A DNA stretch of 22,319 nucleotides, from the NCBI GenBank assembly GCA_016987375.1, contig PJRA01000313.1, positions 2,829,349 to 2,851,667 of the forward strand. Reading direction: 5' to 3'. The notes under the pieces are model-generated. The model saw only the letters and a list, made by a program, of their open reading frames with translations, had not been told where the DNA came from and made no database searches. This DNA comes from Brachionus koreanus (taxonomy: Eukaryota > Rotifera > Eurotatoria > Ploima > Brachionidae). Numbering within the stretch: position 1 is the stretch's first letter; the number at the start of each line of letters is the position of its first letter. Shown piece after piece: positions 20,016-22,319 of this stretch. A program made the translations under genes and the position numbers.

Positions 20016-20021
20016 AATAAA
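20016..20021 (+). other. Possible polyadenylation signal of SRSF1
   Basis: AATAAA lies 215 bases after the SRSF1 stop codon, just past a T-rich stretch. It is the first clear hexamer I found downstream. Confidence 0.4.
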
Positions 20022-21179
20022 ATTCTGAAAAAAATTGTTTTACTGTTTTCAGTGTTGTTGGCTTTTGCATAAAATATCTGAAATTTTTAGCAATTTTAAA
20101 TTTCAAAAAATTTTCTAACAATTGATCCATGAATTTCCTTACAAAAAATATTTGCATAGTTAAAAAATGTACTAATTTGCAAACTACAAAAATATTTGAT
20201 ACAAAACCGACTAAAGATACAGAAATGTCTCAAATCCCATTACATCAAATATTTTAAACTGTGTTAAACATTGGATTAACCAAGTTGCCAGCACAGAAAA
20301 GCGTAAACTTGGAAGAAAAAGAAAAAAATAACAAAATCGTTAGTAAAAAATAAGTCTTTAACTATTTTATTTATTTAAGTAAAACTCATGATAAAATAAT
20401 ATTGGATTTTCTTAAAAAAAATCTTACTTGTGTTTTGCTTGTGTTTTTAATGGTTTTTTGAATACAAAAAAAAACTTTAAAATTTGAATCAAAAATTTGA
20501 TTATTTTTACAATAAAATAATTTATAAACATATTAGATAATAGTATTTTTGAAGGGTAAACTAGGATGTTAATAATAATTTGATAGAAAATTCTTATATC
20601 CTGAGAAACCTATCTGATAAAGTTTAAAAATAATGTCCTGATGATCTCCAAAAATTTTATGCAGAATTATTCACAATATTTTATTACAATATTTAATTAT
20701 ACACATGAAAAATGTATTTGCTTTTGCAAGTATTTGCAATTCCATTTGTTGACAATAGAAAGCTCATGAGATCTATGAAAGGAAAAGAAGATGCCAATTT
20801 TCTGCAATGGGATCTTAACATTTTACTTTGCATCATTATTCAATGCGAAATCTAAAAAAGCCGCAACTAGGGCTATGATGGTATCGTGTAGAATTAAAAA
20901 CACATTTAGTTATCCAAATTGTCGGAATTTACTCGATTTTATTCAGACAATCAATCAATGTTGGACAAACAAACAAATTACCTGACTTTTAGAATGAAGT
21001 ATGGATAGAAAATAGAGGTGACAAGCTGTTATAGAAAGATATTAACTAATACTTCTGCTAATGATTACTTTATCTCTTTAGTTTTACTTTAACTATTACT
21101 ACCATTAATTTTATCGTATTAAAAAAAAAACCTAAAAAATTTTGTGATCAAAAATTTTTTGAAATGACTTAGATATTTT

Positions 21180-21185
21180 TTTATT
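21180..21185 (-). other. Possible polyadenylation signal of C1QBP
   Basis: AATAAA reads on the minus strand 23 bases past the C1QBP stop codon; a second copy (21193-21198) is even closer to the stop. Confidence 0.45.
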
Positions 21186-21207
21186 TTAAAATTTTATTTT
21201 GAAAAGA

Positions 21208-21989
21208 TTATTTTGTAAATTTTTGAAGGTTTTCCAGTAAATTAATATACTGCTTGTGTTCATACGATGTAGAAAATTCAACCAACTCATTGGCAAATTT
21301 TTCTCCGACTCCTCTCTCGTCTAAAAGATTAAGAAGTAAATCATATAAATTTTCATCTAATACTGAACAATCAGCAGTATAAACGTTTTCATTCCATTCC
21401 CCATTATGCAAAGCGAATTCATCTATTTGAAAATCTTCAACAGCATCCTTTTCGGCTTCTTCAGCTGGCAAAAATGAACATCCAAAAGCTAAAGTCTGTT
21501 CACCGCGTTTAATTTCGATTGAAAAGGCTGGTCTTGATTTCAACTTCAAAAATAAAATTTAATATTATTCAAAAAATTACAAATATTTATTACTTCTGTT
21601 GATTGATTTTTAGTCTCCATTTGATCGACTCCAGGCTCAGCATTATCAAGCGAGCCATTGATATTAAACTTGACCGTAATTTCCTCATCATTGTATTTTT
21701 TAGACAGTGTTACATTTGGCCCATCTGTTTTTACATTAAATCCAGTAACTGTCAAGGTATTTTTTAATTCTTTTTGCGCTTCTTGTTCCAATTTTATTTC
21801 TTCATTTAAAAAATTTGACAAATCTTTCATCACATTTGAATTTTTTACAAGCGATGTGCTAAAAGTTCTAGTGGCAAAATTGTTGCCTTGGCTAAGAACT
21901 TGATTTATTTGAACTTTTTTTATATTTGGAACTAAAACTTGTATTTTAGTGAAATTTCGAAAGCTTCTAAGCATAAATTTGGACGCCAT
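21208..21989 (-). CDS. C1QBP: C1QBP/p32 (MAM33 family) mitochondrial matrix protein, 2 exons
   Basis: p32 is an acidic doughnut-shaped trimer of the mitochondrial matrix that supports mitochondrial translation and ribosome assembly; it is also reported as a C1q-binding and SRSF1-binding protein in mammals. Exons: 21989-21594 and 21543-21208, with a 50-base GT-AG intron, phase 0. The product is 243 residues; human pre-p32 is 282. The first ~45 residues are Arg/Lys/Phe/Ser-rich with almost no acid, a likely mitochondrial presequence. L-S-N-F-L-N-E-E-I-K-L-E matches the family's first helix, E-E-I-T-V-K-F-N-I-N-G-S matches the first strands, and Y-D-L-L-L-N-L-L-D-E-R-G-V followed by A-N-E-L-V-E-F-S-T matches the C-terminal helices. 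The acidic loop in the middle is shorter than in mammals. The first exon alone would stop shortly into the intron, which supports splicing. Confidence 0.92.
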
Positions 21990-22319
21990 TTTTAATTATT
22001 TTTCTGTTGTCTACAGTAATTCAAGTATTTTTTTACTAGGTTAGAAAAAAAATTTAAAATAGACTGTGTAATATTGAATCATTTTTTAGAAAAATTTTTG
22101 AATTCGAAATATTTCAAATATCTGATTTAAAAAATGCATTTTAATGCTAACAAAATCTTAAATATAATATTCAAGTATTATTGTCTTCAAAACTTTTTTT
22201 TTCAATTTCAAGGTTAATCAACAGGCTAGTGCCCTTATCGTAATCGACTGATTAACACTTCATTTATTTAATTTAATAAAATTTTTAATAATTAAAATTA
22301 TAATTTTTATAAAAATAAA
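21990..22319. promoter_or_regulatory. Upstream region of C1QBP
   Basis: This 330-base A+T-rich stretch runs to the window edge and should contain the C1QBP 5' UTR and promoter. TACTGTAG and ACAACAG lie 15-30 bases before the ATG and are acceptor-like. A compound hairpin lies at 22213-22256. There is no open frame of note. Confidence 0.5.
22213..22256. repeat. Compound inverted repeat (possible three-way junction)
   Basis: GTTAATCA (22213-22220) pairs perfectly with TGATTAAC (22249-22256). Inside are two small hairpins: GGC-TAGT-GCC (22224-22233) and TCG-TAAT-CGA (22238-22247). The set is locally rich in G+C within an A/T background. It could be a folded RNA or a factor-binding dyad; I do not recognise it. 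Confidence 0.45.

Larger units (their letters stand above)
19802..21207. other. Convergent intergenic region between SRSF1 and C1QBP
   Basis: These 1406 bases lie between two facing 3' ends. AATAAA at 20016-20021 probably ends SRSF1. Most of the stretch is featureless A/T. A patch at about 20750-20960 has higher G+C (about 35% against about 18% at 20521-20580) and could be a relic, but has no intact frame or recognisable protein. Confidence 0.6.

Noticed and set aside
20638..20644. CTGATGA, the hammerhead ribozyme core word
   Set aside because: No GAAA core at the required spacing and no flanking stems.
20791..20985. 64-codon plus-strand open frame
   Set aside because: Short, with a TGA just upstream, no recognised motif, no splice context and no family resemblance. 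It lies in the patch noted above.
5544..21989. A functional gene cluster or new multi-gene system
   Set aside because: The genes are conserved single-copy-type housekeeping families with unrelated roles; the VPS39/MON1 link is probably chance proximity about 10 kb apart.
1..22319. tRNA, rRNA, CRISPR or intact transposon
   Set aside because: Looked for tRNA T-arm words, regular spaced repeats, long terminal or inverted repeats and transposase or polymerase motifs on both strands; none found.

Overview
This window is nuclear DNA from a small-genome animal. It is very A+T-rich: intergenic stretches read at roughly 20% G+C by eye and coding exons at about 30-45%. Genes are closely packed, use the standard stop codons and have very short GT-AG introns; 23 of the 25 introns reconstructed here are 45-73 bases long. 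An Orai calcium channel together with SRSF1, IFT140, C1QBP and MON1 indicates a ciliated metazoan. The composition and intron size would suit a monogonont rotifer or another compact spiralian genome, but that placement is inference and no gene here proves it.

Layout. On the minus strand, from right to left: IFT140 (13994 to 8457, 18 exons), transketolase (7586 to 5544, 4 exons), VPS39 (4059 to 994, one exon) and the 5' part of an Orai channel gene (593 to beyond base 1, no intron seen). On the plus strand: MON1 (14792 to 16750, 4 exons), which is divergent from IFT140, and SRSF1 (18613 to 19801, 2 exons). C1QBP/p32 (21989 to 21208, 2 exons) lies on the minus strand and is convergent with SRSF1. 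I rebuilt exon boundaries by hand from splice dinucleotides, reading frame and remembered family sequences. Every junction keeps the frame.

Functions. The genes are housekeeping cell biology rather than a pathway cluster. VPS39 (HOPS tether) and MON1 (half of the Rab7 exchange factor) act in the same late-endosome/lysosome step. IFT140 is the core of the retrograde intraflagellar transport complex A. Transketolase serves the pentose phosphate pathway, Orai is the store-operated calcium pore, SRSF1 is a splicing regulator and C1QBP is a mitochondrial matrix protein.

Most interesting points: a roughly 34-residue insertion with a glycosylation sequon in the first extracellular loop of Orai; an RFX X-box match 110 bases upstream of the IFT140 start; CACGTG E-boxes upstream of the two lysosomal genes VPS39 and MON1, the only two I saw in the window; and a 313-base, locally G+C-rich SRSF1 intron that looks like a poison-exon autoregulatory element. 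I found no CRISPR array, intact mobile element, tRNA or rRNA gene, and nothing that looks like a wholly new multi-gene system.
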